Positions 16,899-26,117 of a stretch of 64,000 nt of DNA are shown piece after piece (position 1 is the first letter of the stretch; each line of letters starts with the position of its first letter). The position numbers and the translations under genes were made by a program. The stretch covers positions 3,523,001 through 3,587,000 of the forward strand of contig NZ_CP061080.1 of assembly GCF_014495845.1 (NCBI RefSeq), read 5' to 3'. Under the pieces are notes generated by a model, which saw only the letters and a program-made list of their open reading frames with translations, made no database searches and had not been told where the DNA came from. This stretch comes from Aquibium microcysteis. GTDB taxonomy: Bacteria; Pseudomonadota; Alphaproteobacteria; Rhizobiales; Rhizobiaceae.

Positions 16899-18472
16899 TG
16901 GAGCTGTCGACGGTCGGCGACGTGCTGCGGCGCAACGCCGCCGCGCATCCGGACAAGACGGCCTTCGTCTTCGGCGACACCCGCGTCAGCTTCGCCGGGC
17001 ATCTCGCCCGCGCCGAACAGGTCGCCCGCGCCATCGCCGCGGCCGGCGTTTCGCCACAGGACCGCGTGGCGGTGATGTCGCGCAACACGCGCGCCTTCAT
17101 GGAGGTCTATGCCGGGGCGGAATTGTCCGGCTACATCGTCGCCACGGTGAACTTCCGCCTCGCCGCGCCGGAGGTGCAGCGCATCGTCTCCATCGCCCGG
17201 CCCCGCATCCTGTTCTACGAGACGGCCTTCGAGCCGGTGGTCGAGACGCTGGTCGGCAGCGGCGTGCAGCTGTTCGTCGCCATCGGCGGCGAGCCGGCGG
17301 CCTGGGCCGTGTCCTACGAGGATTTCGTCGCGACCGCCGATCCGGCGCAGCCGCTCGCCTCTCCCGACATTGACGACATCCTGCACCTGATCTTCACCAG
17401 CGGCAGCACCGGCACGCCGAAGGGCGTGATGCGCTCGCATCGCACCGAACTCGCCGTCTGCGACTACTTCGCCACCGAGATCGAGATGCAGCCGGACGAC
17501 CGCCTGCTGCTAATGATGCCGGTCTTCCACGTCGGCCACCGCTTCATGCAGCTCGGCGGGCATTTCCGGGCGGCGGAGGTCCACGTCCAGGCGGATTTCA
17601 GTCCGCGCGCCATCCTCGATACCATCGAGCGCGAGCGGATCACCATCACCCATCTCGCCCCGACCATGGTCAAGGCGCTGCTCGACGTGCCGGGCGTCGA
17701 CGCGCGGGACTTCGGTTCGCTGAAGACCATCGTCTATTCCGGCGCCCCGATGCCTGTGCCGCATCTGGAGCAGGGCCTGCGGGTCTTCGGCGACGTCTTC
17801 CTGCAGCTCTACGGCATGTCGGAGGGCAGCGCCACGACGCTGCACCGTCACGAGCATCGCATCGCGACCGCGCAGGACCGCAGCCGCCTCGCCTCCGTCG
17901 GCCGCGCCTCGCGCGGCGTCGTCCTCAGGATCGCCGACAGGGCCGACCGGCCCGTCCCCGCCGGCGAAGTCGGCGAGGTGCAGCTGCGGGCGCCGACCAT
18001 CATGAAGGGCTACTGGAACGACAGCGAGGCGACCGTGGCGGCGCTGCGTGGCGGCTGGTACCACACCGGCGACATGGGGCGGCTGGACGAGGACGGCTAT
18101 CTCCACCTCGTCGACCGCGCCAAGGACATGATCATCTCCGGCGGCGAGAACATCTATTCGCGCGAGGTGGAGACCGCCATCGCCTCCCATCCCATGGTCG
18201 AGGACGTGGCGGTGATCGGCTGTCCGGACGCCTATTGGGGGGAGATCGTGCTCGCCATCGTCGTTGCCCGCGATCCCGCTCTGTCGGCCGAGACCATCAT
18301 CGCGCACTGCCGCAGCCGGATCGCCAGCTACAAGAAGCCGCGATCCGTCGTGTTCGCCACCGACCTGCCGCGCCTCGCCTCGGGAAAGGTCGACAAGGTC
18401 GCGCTACGCCGGCTGTATGGCCGCGGGGCAGATGCGGCGGCGGGCTCCGAAGGACCGTCCGCGACGGCTTGA
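16895..18472 (+). CDS. AMP-dependent acyl-CoA ligase (ANL superfamily), second of two
   Basis: 525-residue adenylate-forming enzyme, FadD/long-chain-like. P-loop FTSGSTGTPKG, adenine motif QLYGMSEGSATT, hinge YHTGDMGRLDEDGYLHLVDR and C-terminal catalytic Lys in LASGKVDK. It differs clearly from the first ligase in the operon, so the two probably activate different acids, for example the substrate and a product released by the oxidase or hydrolase. It is the last gene of the ten-gene operon; the convergent GNAT gene ends 118 bp further on, and no strong terminator is visible in between. Confidence 0.9.
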   Translation: MMELSTVGDVLRRNAAAHPDKTAFVFGDTRVSFAGHLARAEQVARAIAAAGVSPQDRVAVMSRNTRAFMEVYAGAELSGYIVATVNFRLAAPEVQRIVSIARPRILFYETAFEPVVETLVGSGVQLFVAIGGEPAAWAVSYEDFVATADPAQPLASPDIDDILHLIFTSGSTGTPKGVMRSHRTELAVCDYFATEIEMQPDDRLLLMMPVFHVGHRFMQLGGHFRAAEVHVQADFSPRAILDTIERERITITHLAPTMVKALLDVPGVDARDFGSLKTIVYSGAPMPVPHLEQGLRVFGDVFLQLYGMSEGSATTLHRHEHRIATAQDRSRLASVGRASRGVVLRIADRADRPVPAGEVGEVQLRAPTIMKGYWNDSEATVAALRGGWYHTGDMGRLDEDGYLHLVDRAKDMIISGGENIYSREVETAIASHPMVEDVAVIGCPDAYWGEIVLAIVVARDPALSAETIIAHCRSRIASYKKPRSVVFATDLPRLASGKVDKVALRRLYGRGADAAAGSEGPSATA

Positions 18473-18590
18473 TGATGCGGTCGGACTGCCGCGCGGCACT
18501 CGGACCCGCTCGACCGGAGCGTTTCGCATCGAGTTCGATGGCACGCCGTCGCGGCGACCGCCGATGCCCGGCTGCTGCTGGTTACGGCGA

Positions 18591-19118
18591 TCAGGTCGTC
18601 CCGGAGCCGATCTCCTCGTCGGCGCCCCCTGCAAGGGCCACGAAGGCGGCACCGGTGGCGGTGAAGATGCGTTCCTGTTGCGACCATTCCATGCCGATCC
18701 GATCGTAGAAGGCCTGCGCATTTGCGTTTCCGGCATCCACCGAGAGCCGCACATAGGCCCAGCCGCGGCGCTGCGCTTCGGCGGCCAGGTGCCGCAGGAG
18801 GGCTTCGCCGACGCCGCGGCCGCGGAGTGCCGGCGCCACGTAGAGATCCTGGACATAGGCGCCCGGCCTGCCTGTCCAGGTGGAGAAGCTGCGGAAGAAC
18901 AGGCAGAGGCCGACGACGGCGCCTTCCGTTTCCGCCACCAGCGCCTCGAAGGCGGGATCGGCGCCGAAGCCGTGGCGACGGATGTCCTCGACCGTGCTGC
19001 GGACGCGGCCCGTCCCATCCACCGCTTCAGCGATGCCGTGCAGGGCCGCGTGGATCGCCTCGGCGTCCGACGCGACGGCAGCGCGGATGGCAATGGCCGA
19101 CGGGGATGCAGCGGTCAT
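18591..19118 (-). CDS. GNAT-family N-acetyltransferase
   Basis: 175-residue acetyltransferase fold. The acetyl-CoA pyrophosphate loop is RGRGVGEA (99-106) after the strand AYVQDLYVAPALRG, and the C-terminal part has the usual NANAQAFYDRIGM motif. The acceptor is unknown. It is downstream of gph on the same strand with a 97-bp gap, so it may be expressed from its own promoter. Convergent with the ten-gene operon. Confidence 0.85.
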   Translation of the reverse strand: MTAASPSAIAIRAAVASDAEAIHAALHGIAEAVDGTGRVRSTVEDIRRHGFGADPAFEALVAETEGAVVGLCLFFRSFSTWTGRPGAYVQDLYVAPALRGRGVGEALLRHLAAEAQRRGWAYVRLSVDAGNANAQAFYDRIGMEWSQQERIFTATGAAFVALAGGADEEIGSGTT

Positions 19119-19215
19119 GACACGAACTCGCGAGCGGATGGTGGATGGTGCCCGCTTCTAGCGGAGGCCGGCGCAGTGCCGCAACCGGCGCGTCGCCTCC
19201 TCCGGTCGAAGGTCG

Positions 19216-19926
19216 CTAGAGCCGGCGCAGCGCTTCGGCGAGATCGGACAGTCCGTCGATGACGAGGTCGGGCGCGAAGCTCTCGGCCGGCTCGGCGCCA
19301 TAGCCGCCGCGCACGATGACGACCGGAAGTCCGGCCGCGCGCGCGGCCTCGACGTCGGCCGCGCCGTCACCCACCATGACCGCGCGGGATCGATCGGCGC
19401 CCAGCGCGTCGAGCGCGGCGTGGAGCATGTCGGGCGCAGGCTTCCTGGCGATGTGCGGCTCGGCGCCCTGCACCGCCGCAACGTGGCGGGAGAAGCCGTA
19501 ATGATCGCAGATCGTCCGCGTGAAGGGCATCGGCTTGTTGGACACGACGGCGAGCCGGACACCCGCCAGGGCCAGCGTCTCCAGGCACGCGGACGCGCCG
19601 GGCAGCACCGTGGTGAGATTGACGAGATGGCGGCCGTAGATCGGCATCATCTCGGCCACCCGCGCCTCCAGCGCCTCCCCTGTAAGCGGGATGGAACGCG
19701 CCGCGAAGGCACGCAGCACCAGCGTCGAGACGCCGTGGCCGATCATGGCGCGCACCTCGTCGACGTGAAAGGGCGCCAGGCCGTGGCGGGCGAGCAGTTC
19801 GTTGGTCGCCGCGGCGATGTCGGGGACGGAATCGATCAGCGTCCCGTCGAGGTCGAACAGCACGGCCTCCGGCAGGCTGCCCGCGGAACGGCCCTCGAGG
19901 GGCCGAGCCAGGTCCGCCGGGCTCAT
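19216..19926 (-). CDS. gph: Phosphoglycolate phosphatase (HAD family)
   Basis: 236 residues. HAD motif I is [10 protein letters not shown] with nucleophile Asp25 and acid Asp27, motif II lies in VVSNKP, the conserved Lys is in ARKPAPD and motif III is [18 protein letters not shown]. This matches Gph, which removes phosphate from 2-phosphoglycolate. The start overlaps the rpe stop by four bases, the classic rpe-gph pairing. Other HAD phosphatases of similar length cannot be fully excluded. Confidence 0.88.
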   Translation of the reverse strand: MSPADLARPLEGRSAGSLPEAVLFDLDGTLIDSVPDIAAATNELLARHGLAPFHVDEVRAMIGHGVSTLVLRAFAARSIPLTGEALEARVAEMMPIYGRHLVNLTTVLPGASACLETLALAGVRLAVVSNKPMPFTRTICDHYGFSRHVAAVQGAEPHIARKPAPDMLHAALDALGADRSRAVMVGDGAADVEAARAAGLPVVIVRGGYGAEPAESFAPDLVIDGLSDLAEALRRL

Positions 19927-20606
19927 GCGGCCCGCTTCGTCGCGCCGTCCGAGGCGGCGCGGATGGCGGCGATGTTGGCGCCATAGGCGGCTTCGCTCCC
20001 GCCCTTGAACACCGCCGAACCGGCGACCAGCACGTTGGCGCCGGCCGCGGCGACCAGCGGCGCGGTGTCGACCGTGACGCCGCCGTCGATCTCGATGTCG
20101 ATCGGACGCGAACCGATCATCGCCTTGACGCGCGCCACCTTGTCGACCACGGCCGGGATGAAGGCCTGGCCGCCGAAACCGGGGTTCACCGTCATCAGAA
20201 GCACGAGGTCGAGCCGGTCGAGCACGTATTCGATCACGCTCTCGGGCGTCGACGGGTTGAGCGAGACGCCGGCCTTCTTGCCGAGGTCGCGGATCGCCTG
20301 CAGCGAACGGTCGAGATGCTTCGTCGCCTCGGCATGCACCGTGATGACGTCGCAGCCCGCATCCGCAAAGGCCGCGAGATAGCCATCGACGGGCTCGATC
20401 ATCAGGTGGCAGTCGAAGACCTTCTGCGTGCGGTTGCGAACCGCCTTGATCAGCGGCGGGCCGAAGGTGATGTTGGGCACGAAATGCCCGTCCATGACGT
20501 CGAGATGGATCCAGTCCGCGCCCGCCCGGTCGATCGCCTCGATCTCCTCGCCGATGCGCGAGAAGTCCGCCGAGAGGATGGAGGGAGCGATGATGGTCCT
20601 GGTCAT
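19923..20606 (-). CDS. rpe: Ribulose-phosphate 3-epimerase
   Basis: 227-residue TIM barrel interconverting ribulose 5-phosphate and xylulose 5-phosphate. It starts [15 protein letters not shown]; metal ligands are in [15 protein letters not shown] (His34, Asp36) and FDCHLMI, with the second acidic residue in IEIDGGV and the phosphate loop in [10 protein letters not shown]. The ATG at 20606 was preferred over an in-frame extension because family members begin here. A short CCCGC-CTGC-GCGGG hairpin lies just upstream of the start. Confidence 0.96.
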   Translation of the reverse strand: MTRTIIAPSILSADFSRIGEEIEAIDRAGADWIHLDVMDGHFVPNITFGPPLIKAVRNRTQKVFDCHLMIEPVDGYLAAFADAGCDVITVHAEATKHLDRSLQAIRDLGKKAGVSLNPSTPESVIEYVLDRLDLVLLMTVNPGFGGQAFIPAVVDKVARVKAMIGSRPIDIEIDGGVTVDTAPLVAAAGANVLVAGSAVFKGGSEAAYGANIAAIRAASDGATKRAA

Positions 20607-20720
20607 GACGCGAAACCCCGCCTGCGCGGGCTCCGTTGATCGTTTCGCGGGCTCAATGGCCGCAACGGCGCGACAAATCAAGCGCCATCCGCGCCTGCGC
20701 AACCGGACGATCGGAAAGAC

Positions 20721-21788
20721 TCAGCGGTCGAGGATCAGCATGTCCGACGTCGAGAAGCTGATCTCGGCCGTCTCGCCGGCCACCGGCGGCGGGCTGGCGG
20801 GACTGTTGAAGGTGTCGAGCGACAGCAGCGCGTCGCCGACGGCCACGCGCACGCGGATGACGGAGCCCAGGAAGCTCACCTCGCGGATGGTCCCCGTCAC
20901 CAGACCGTCGCGGCCCTCGCGGCGGCCGAGCGCGATCGCTTCCGGCCGCAGCGCCAGAGACACCGTCTCGCCGGCCTTGCGGGCGGCCACGCGGTTACCC
21001 ACCGAAATCGTGCCTCCCGCAATGGTGACGGCCCCGGTTGCCGGATCGGTGACCCTACCCTCGACGACGTTCAATGTCCCGACGAAGCCGGCCACGAAGC
21101 GCGTGGCGGGCCGGTTGTAGATCTCGAAGGGCGTGCCGACCTGCTCGGCGCGGCCATTGTACATGACCACGATGCGGTCCGACATCGACAGCGCTTCCTC
21201 CTGGTCGTGCGTGACGAAGATGGTGGTGATGCCGAGTTCCTTCTGGATGGCACGGATCTCCTCGCGCAGCGAGACGCGCACCTTGGCGTCGAGCGCCGAC
21301 AGCGGTTCGTCGAGGAGCAGGACCTGCGGCCGCGCCGCCATGGCGCGGGCCAGCGCCACGCGCTGCTGCTGGCCGCCGGAGAGCTGGTAGGGATAGCGGC
21401 TGCCGAAATCCTGCAGCTTGATGAGCTCGAGCATCTCGCCCACGCGCGAGCGAATCTCGGCCGCCGGCTTGCCCGCGACCTTCAGGCCGAAGCCGATGTT
21501 TCCAGCAACCGTCATGTTGGGAAACAGCGCATAGGCCTGGAACACCATGCCGATGTTGCGCTGATTGGGCTTCAGCGCCGTCACGTCCCGGCCGCCGATG
21601 TTCACCGTTCCGGCGCTCGGCTCCTCGAAACCGGCGACGATGCGGAGCATCGTCGTCTTGCCGCAGCCCGAGGGGCCGAGGAAGGAGACGAACTCGCCCT
21701 GCCGGACGTCGAGATTGAACTCCTGCACGACGACGGTCGTGCCGAAAGCCTTGCGCACCTGCCGGATGGAGAGGAACGGATCGGACAT
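20721..21788 (-). CDS. ABC transporter ATP-binding protein, PotA/FbpC type
   Basis: 355-residue importer ATPase. Walker A GPSGCGKT (38-45), Q-loop VFQAYALFPNMTV, signature YQLSGGQQQR, Walker B LLLDEPLSALD, switch VTHDQEEA, then a C-terminal TOBE regulatory domain from about residue 270. It is last in the four-gene receptor-permease-permease-ATPase operon. The type is shared by polyamine, iron and 2-aminoethylphosphonate importers. Confidence 0.93.
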   Translation of the reverse strand: MSDPFLSIRQVRKAFGTTVVVQEFNLDVRQGEFVSFLGPSGCGKTTMLRIVAGFEEPSAGTVNIGGRDVTALKPNQRNIGMVFQAYALFPNMTVAGNIGFGLKVAGKPAAEIRSRVGEMLELIKLQDFGSRYPYQLSGGQQQRVALARAMAARPQVLLLDEPLSALDAKVRVSLREEIRAIQKELGITTIFVTHDQEEALSMSDRIVVMYNGRAEQVGTPFEIYNRPATRFVAGFVGTLNVVEGRVTDPATGAVTIAGGTISVGNRVAARKAGETVSLALRPEAIALGRREGRDGLVTGTIREVSFLGSVIRVRVAVGDALLSLDTFNSPASPPPVAGETAEISFSTSDMLILDR

Positions 21789-21803
21789 GGGACCTCGGTT
21801 TCC

Positions 21804-22595
21804 TTAGTGCGGCTGTGCGGGGGGGCGCGGCGCGAAGCGCGAGACGACCTGGATCAGCGCCATACAGCCCCAGGTGATGGCGAAGGCGATGACGGCGAGC
21901 GCGGCCGGCTCGTAGGCGCGGTTGGCGCCGATGAGCTGGAGATAGGGCCCGAAGGCCGGCCGGTTGAGCAGCGCCGCCATCACGAACTCGCCGATGACGA
22001 TGGCAAACGTCAGGAACGCGCCCGACAGCACCGCGACGAAGACGTTGGGCAGGATGACGCGCCACATGATGGTGATCCAGCCTGCGCCGAGGCTCTGTGC
22101 GGCCTCCGTCAGCGTGCCGACGTCGATGGCCCTGAGCCCGGTGTCGACGGCGCGGTACATGTAGGGCAGCGACAGCACCACGTAGCCGAACATCAAAAGG
22201 ACGTTGGTGCCCATGGCGGTTCCGGTGAGCGGCAGCCAGGAGGACGTGTTGTAGAGGCGGATGTAGCCGAAGACGATGACGATGGGCGGGATCACCAGCG
22301 GCAGCAGCGTCACGAATTCCAGCACCGGCCGCCAGGACGGCAGCTTCAGCCGCACCCAGTAGGCGGTGGGCACGACGAGCAGGACGCCGACGACGATGGT
22401 AGCGAGCGCCATCATCACGGAATAGCCGAAAGTGGCCTGGAAGCGCGGGTCGAAGATCACCGCCTGGTAGGCGTCGAGGCTGTAGACCCCGCGCCGCATC
22501 TTCAGCGAGAACTCGAAGGTGCCGATCAGCGGCAGCAGGAAGTAGAGGACACCGATCGCCAGGAAGATCCAGGACCAGAAGCGGTTCGGCTTCAT
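21804..22595 (-). CDS. ABC transporter permease, PotC-like
   Basis: 263 residues, six helices, beginning MKPNRFWSWIFLAIGVLYFLLP. The coupling loop reads TLTEAAQSLGAGWITIMWRVILPN, the EAA motif of this family. The start at 22595 overlaps the stop of the partner permease (ATGA). An in-frame continuation upstream is read through the partner gene and is not real. Confidence 0.92.
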   Translation of the reverse strand: MKPNRFWSWIFLAIGVLYFLLPLIGTFEFSLKMRRGVYSLDAYQAVIFDPRFQATFGYSVMMALATIVVGVLLVVPTAYWVRLKLPSWRPVLEFVTLLPLVIPPIVIVFGYIRLYNTSSWLPLTGTAMGTNVLLMFGYVVLSLPYMYRAVDTGLRAIDVGTLTEAAQSLGAGWITIMWRVILPNVFVAVLSGAFLTFAIVIGEFVMAALLNRPAFGPYLQLIGANRAYEPAALAVIAFAITWGCMALIQVVSRFAPRPPAQPH

Positions 22596-23485
22596 TTGAT
22601 CCACCTTTCGCTGCGGGTCCGCAGCCAGATGTAGATGAAGTTCGCGATGCCGGTCACCACGATCATGCCGAAGGCCAGCGCGTAGCCGAGATGCGGATCC
22701 TGCAGCACGTCGCCGCGGATCTGGGCGAAGAGCAGGATCGGCACGATCGACAGCGACGAGCCCGTCAGCGCATAGGCCGTCGCGACCGCGCCGAAGGCAT
22801 TGGCGAAGAGCAGCGCGAAGGTGCCGAGCAGCGTCGGCCAAAGGATCGGCAGCGCCACCATGCGCCAGTACTGGAAGCCCGATGCGCCGAGAATCGACGC
22901 TGCCTCGCGCCATTCGCGGCGCATGCCGTCGAGCGCGGGCGTCACGATCAGCACCATCAGCGGGATCTGGAAGAACAGGTAGGTAAGGGTCAGCCCCCCG
23001 AAGGACAGGATGTTGAAGCCGTAGGCGTAGATGTTGATCCCGAACCAGTCGCGCAGGACGAGCGTCACCAGCCCGAGCCGGCCGAAGGTGGACAGGAAGG
23101 CGAAGGCGAGCGGCACGCCGGCGAAGTTCGACGCCACGCCCGAGAAGGTGAGGACCGGCGAGCGCACCCAGGACGGAAGGCCGCCGAGCACGATCGCCCA
23201 GGCGAGCAGGAAACCGACCACGCAGCCGAGAAAGGCCGAAGCGACGCTGATGCGGATCGAGATCCAGTAGGCCGACAGGATCGACGGCTGGAACAGGTTG
23301 GCGACGTTGGCGAGCGTGAACTCGCCGGCCGGATTGCGAAAGGCGCCGGTGACGATCTGCAGTGTCGGAAGGATGAGGAAGAGGACGGCGAAAGCGACGA
23401 AGGGAACGACGCCGACCCAAGCGAAGGAGAGCTTCGGCCGATGGGCTGGCGGCGCGGCGGTGGCCGCGGCAGTCAAGTCGTTCAT
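22592..23485 (-). CDS. ABC transporter permease, PotB-like
   Basis: 297 residues with six helices. After a variable cytoplasmic N-terminus comes WVGVVPFVAFAVLFLILPTLQIVTGAFRNPAGEFTL, then the EAA-type loop EWREAASILGASGFQYWRMVALPI. Partner of the PotC-like permease. An 82-bp gap holding a strong hairpin separates it from the receptor gene upstream. Confidence 0.92.
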   Translation of the reverse strand: MNDLTAAATAAPPAHRPKLSFAWVGVVPFVAFAVLFLILPTLQIVTGAFRNPAGEFTLANVANLFQPSILSAYWISIRISVASAFLGCVVGFLLAWAIVLGGLPSWVRSPVLTFSGVASNFAGVPLAFAFLSTFGRLGLVTLVLRDWFGINIYAYGFNILSFGGLTLTYLFFQIPLMVLIVTPALDGMRREWREAASILGASGFQYWRMVALPILWPTLLGTFALLFANAFGAVATAYALTGSSLSIVPILLFAQIRGDVLQDPHLGYALAFGMIVVTGIANFIYIWLRTRSERWIK

Positions 23486-23520
23486 GCTTGGCCCGCCCCC
23501 GGGTTTCGCGTCTTCAGGGT

Positions 23521-23546
23521 GCGGTCTCCGCCGGGGCGGAGACCGC
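23521..23546 (-). terminator. Strong intergenic hairpin after substrate-binding protein gene
   Basis: Inverted arms GCGGTCTCCG and CGGAGACCGC around CCGGGG (the stem can extend to 12 bp). No T-tract follows. Placed between a receptor gene and its permease genes, it is best read as a transcript-stabilising or attenuating stem-loop that keeps receptor mRNA more abundant than permease mRNA, not as a full terminator. Confidence 0.6.
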
Positions 23547-23567
23547 GCTCGATGTGGCTCGTGTGCC

Positions 23568-24674
23568 TTACTGAACGTTCGCGCCGACGACGCTGTCCCA
23601 CTTGGACGTGATCACGCCCTTGGCCGCATTCTGCTCGTCCAGCGTCGGGAACACCGCCTTCTCGTAGGCTGCTGCCGGCGGCAGCGCGTCGAGGAGCTCC
23701 TGCGGAACGACGCCGCGGGCGACCATGTCGTTGAAGCGGATCGGGTGGCAGTAGCCCTTCAGCCAGCCGAGCTGGCCTTCGTCGGAATAGAGGTACTCCA
23801 TCCACAGCTTGGCGGCATTCGGATGCGGCGCGTAGGCGCTGATCGCCTGCACGTAGACGCCGGCGACGACGCCCGACGCCGGCACGACGACCTCGACCGG
23901 CGGGTTGCCGTTGAGCGCGTCACGGCCCGACAGGGCGTTGTAGTCCCACCAGATCACGATCGGCGTGGCGCCCTGCGCCAGCGTGCCCGACTTGCCGATG
24001 GTCGGGACGAAATTGCCCGCCTTGTTGAGTTCGGCGAAGAAGTTGAGGCCGGCCTCGCCGGCAGCCTCGCCCGCCGCCGCACCGGTGGCGAGGCCAGCGG
24101 CATGCACGCCGAAGATCGCCTGGTTCGAGGCGCGCGGATCACCGGCAAGCGCGACGCTCGCGGCATATTCCGGCTTGAGCAGATCGGACCAGTCGGTCGG
24201 CAGCGTCTTGACGATGTCGGTGTTCACCGCGAACGACAGCACGCCGTAATAGTCGCCGTACCAGTGGCCGTCGGCGTCCTTGACGTTGTCGGGGATGGAG
24301 TCCCACGTCGAGACCTTGTAGGGCATCAGCAGACCCTCGGCCTGCGCCTGGGGACCGAAGGCCAGACCGATGTCGAGCACGTCCGGCGCCTGCGGACCCT
24401 TGTTGTCCTTGTTGGCGCGAACCGCCTCCAGTTCGTCGGCGGAGCCGGCATCCGGGTTCAGCTCGTTGACGGTGATCTCCGGATACTTCGCCTTGAAGCC
24501 GGCGATCACGTCGCCGTAGCCGCACCAGTCATGCGGCAGCGCGATGGTGGTGAGCATGCCCTCGGCCTTGGCGGCAGCTTCCAGCGCCGCGAGGTCCTGC
24601 GCCGACGAGATGGCCGTCGAGACCATCAGGAAGGCCGCAGTCATGGAAAGTGCTGTTCCCGTGCGTTTCATCAT
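23568..24674 (-). CDS. ABC transporter substrate-binding protein (extracellular solute-binding family 1-like)
   Basis: 368-residue periplasmic receptor with a signal peptide ending at STAISSAQ and a GGAG ribosome site before the ATG. The mature part begins DLAALEAAAKAEGMLTTIALPHDWCGYGDVIAGFKAKYPEI, the style of receptors for Fe(III), polyamines or aminoethylphosphonate. It contains Trp-rich ligand-pocket candidates (TPIVIWWDYNALSG, HPNAAKLWMEYLYSDEGQ). The enzymes upstream in the same orientation (Fe-alcohol and aldehyde dehydrogenases, glutamine synthetase-like) favour an amine or amino alcohol over iron. That is an inference. Confidence 0.9.
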   Translation of the reverse strand: MMKRTGTALSMTAAFLMVSTAISSAQDLAALEAAAKAEGMLTTIALPHDWCGYGDVIAGFKAKYPEITVNELNPDAGSADELEAVRANKDNKGPQAPDVLDIGLAFGPQAQAEGLLMPYKVSTWDSIPDNVKDADGHWYGDYYGVLSFAVNTDIVKTLPTDWSDLLKPEYAASVALAGDPRASNQAIFGVHAAGLATGAAAGEAAGEAGLNFFAELNKAGNFVPTIGKSGTLAQGATPIVIWWDYNALSGRDALNGNPPVEVVVPASGVVAGVYVQAISAYAPHPNAAKLWMEYLYSDEGQLGWLKGYCHPIRFNDMVARGVVPQELLDALPPAAAYEKAVFPTLDEQNAAKGVITSKWDSVVGANVQ

Positions 24675-24898
24675 CTGTTCTTCTCCGTAGGGTGTGGCGT
24701 CGAACGACGCCTGCGACGCGGTTACCGGTGTCCCGTGACAATTGGATGAACGCCGCCGTCATCGTCGCACGAGCCCGGGAAAAGCTAGCCTTTGCCGGGT
24801 GCCACGGCAATCGGATTCGGTGCTTTCCCGGCTAATTGATAGGCATCCACCGATCCGGCGCCGATCCGTCGATCCGGCGCCGTCCACGGTTGTACCGA

Positions 24899-26065
24899 TC
24901 AGCCCGCGATCGCCTCGTCGAGAAGCGCGAGCGCAGCTTCCTTGGTGAGCCGGACCGGATTGCCGCCCGCGGTCGGGTCGACGATCGCCATCTCGGCGAT
25001 CAGATCCTTGCGCGCGTCGTCCATGGCGAGATCCTTGATCAGTCCGCCCAGCGCGTGCGGCACGCCGAGATCCTCCCGCAGCTTGAGGATCGCCGCCGCG
25101 AAGCCGTCGAAGCCGCCCGAAATGCCGCAATAGGCGGCGAGCCGGCCGATGCGCTCCTCGATCGCCGGGCGGTTGAAGGCGAGCACGTAGGGCATGAACA
25201 CGGCGTTGGTCATGCCGTGATGCGTATCGTAGAGCGCACCGATGGGATGCGACAGCGAATGGATGGCGCCGAGGCCCTTCTGGAAGGCGGTGGCACCCAT
25301 GGCTGCGGCCGACATCATGTGCGCCCGCGCCGTCAGGTCCGTGCCGGCGGCGACCGCCTTCGGCAAGTTCTCCAGCACCAGCCGCACGCCTTCGACGCCG
25401 ATACCGTCGGCCATCGGGTGGTAGCCCGGCGCGCAATAGGCTTCCAGGCAGTGCGCCAGCGCATCCATGCCGGTGCCGACCGTGATGAAGCGCGGCATGC
25501 CGGCGGTCAGTGCCGGATCGGCGATGACGATCGCCGGCAGCATCTTCGGGTGGAAGATCACCTTCTTGGTGTGGCTCGCCTCGTGCGTGATGACGCCGGC
25601 GCGCCCCACTTCCGAACCGGTACCGGCGGTCGTCGGCACGGCGACGATCGGCGCGATCTTCGAGGCGTCGGCGCGGGTCCACCAGTCGCCGATGTCCTCG
25701 AAGTCCCAGACCGGCCGCGTCTGGTGCGCCTGGAAGGCGATCAGCTTGCCGAGGTCGAGCGCGGAACCGCCGCCGAAGGCGACGACGCCGTCATGGCCGC
25801 CCTCCTTGAACATGGCGATGCCGGCCGTGAGGTTGGACTCGACCGGGTTCGGCTTGACGTCCGAGAACACCCGGTAGGGGATCTTGGCCGCATCGAGGAT
25901 CTTCAGCGTGTCGGCCACGACCGGGAGCTTCGCCAGCCCCGGATCGGTGACGAAGAGCGGATGCCTTATGCCCGTCTGGGCCAGCGCATCAGGCAGTTCC
26001 GAGATGCGGCCGGCGCCGAAGCGGACGGTTGTGGGGTAGTTCCATTTGGAGACGAGCGTGGTCAT
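24899..26065 (-). CDS. Iron-containing alcohol dehydrogenase
   Basis: 388-residue group III (Fe-ADH) enzyme that oxidises an alcohol to an aldehyde with NAD(P). The nucleotide-binding loop is VVAFGGGSALDLGKLIAF, followed by VPTTAGTGSEVGRAGVI. The metal site is made by the Asp and His of GTGMDALAHCLEAY and the two His clusters of HSLSHPIGALYDTHHGMTNAV. The start at 26065 was chosen because the 52 extra in-frame codons upstream lie in a repeat element. It lies downstream of an aldehyde dehydrogenase gene, so alcohol to acid oxidation is probably a consecutive step. Confidence 0.92.
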   Translation of the reverse strand: MTTLVSKWNYPTTVRFGAGRISELPDALAQTGIRHPLFVTDPGLAKLPVVADTLKILDAAKIPYRVFSDVKPNPVESNLTAGIAMFKEGGHDGVVAFGGGSALDLGKLIAFQAHQTRPVWDFEDIGDWWTRADASKIAPIVAVPTTAGTGSEVGRAGVITHEASHTKKVIFHPKMLPAIVIADPALTAGMPRFITVGTGMDALAHCLEAYCAPGYHPMADGIGVEGVRLVLENLPKAVAAGTDLTARAHMMSAAAMGATAFQKGLGAIHSLSHPIGALYDTHHGMTNAVFMPYVLAFNRPAIEERIGRLAAYCGISGGFDGFAAAILKLREDLGVPHALGGLIKDLAMDDARKDLIAEMAIVDPTAGGNPVRLTKEAALALLDEAIAG

Positions 26066-26117
26066 GGTGAGGGGTTCTCGGATGAAATTGAAATCGGAAA
26101 GGTCGCGTTCCTTCGTG

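Noticed and set aside
24836..24890. Short direct repeat GATCCGGCGCCG twice
   Set aside because: Only two 12-base copies, partly palindromic GC-rich sequence between two genes; no clear role.
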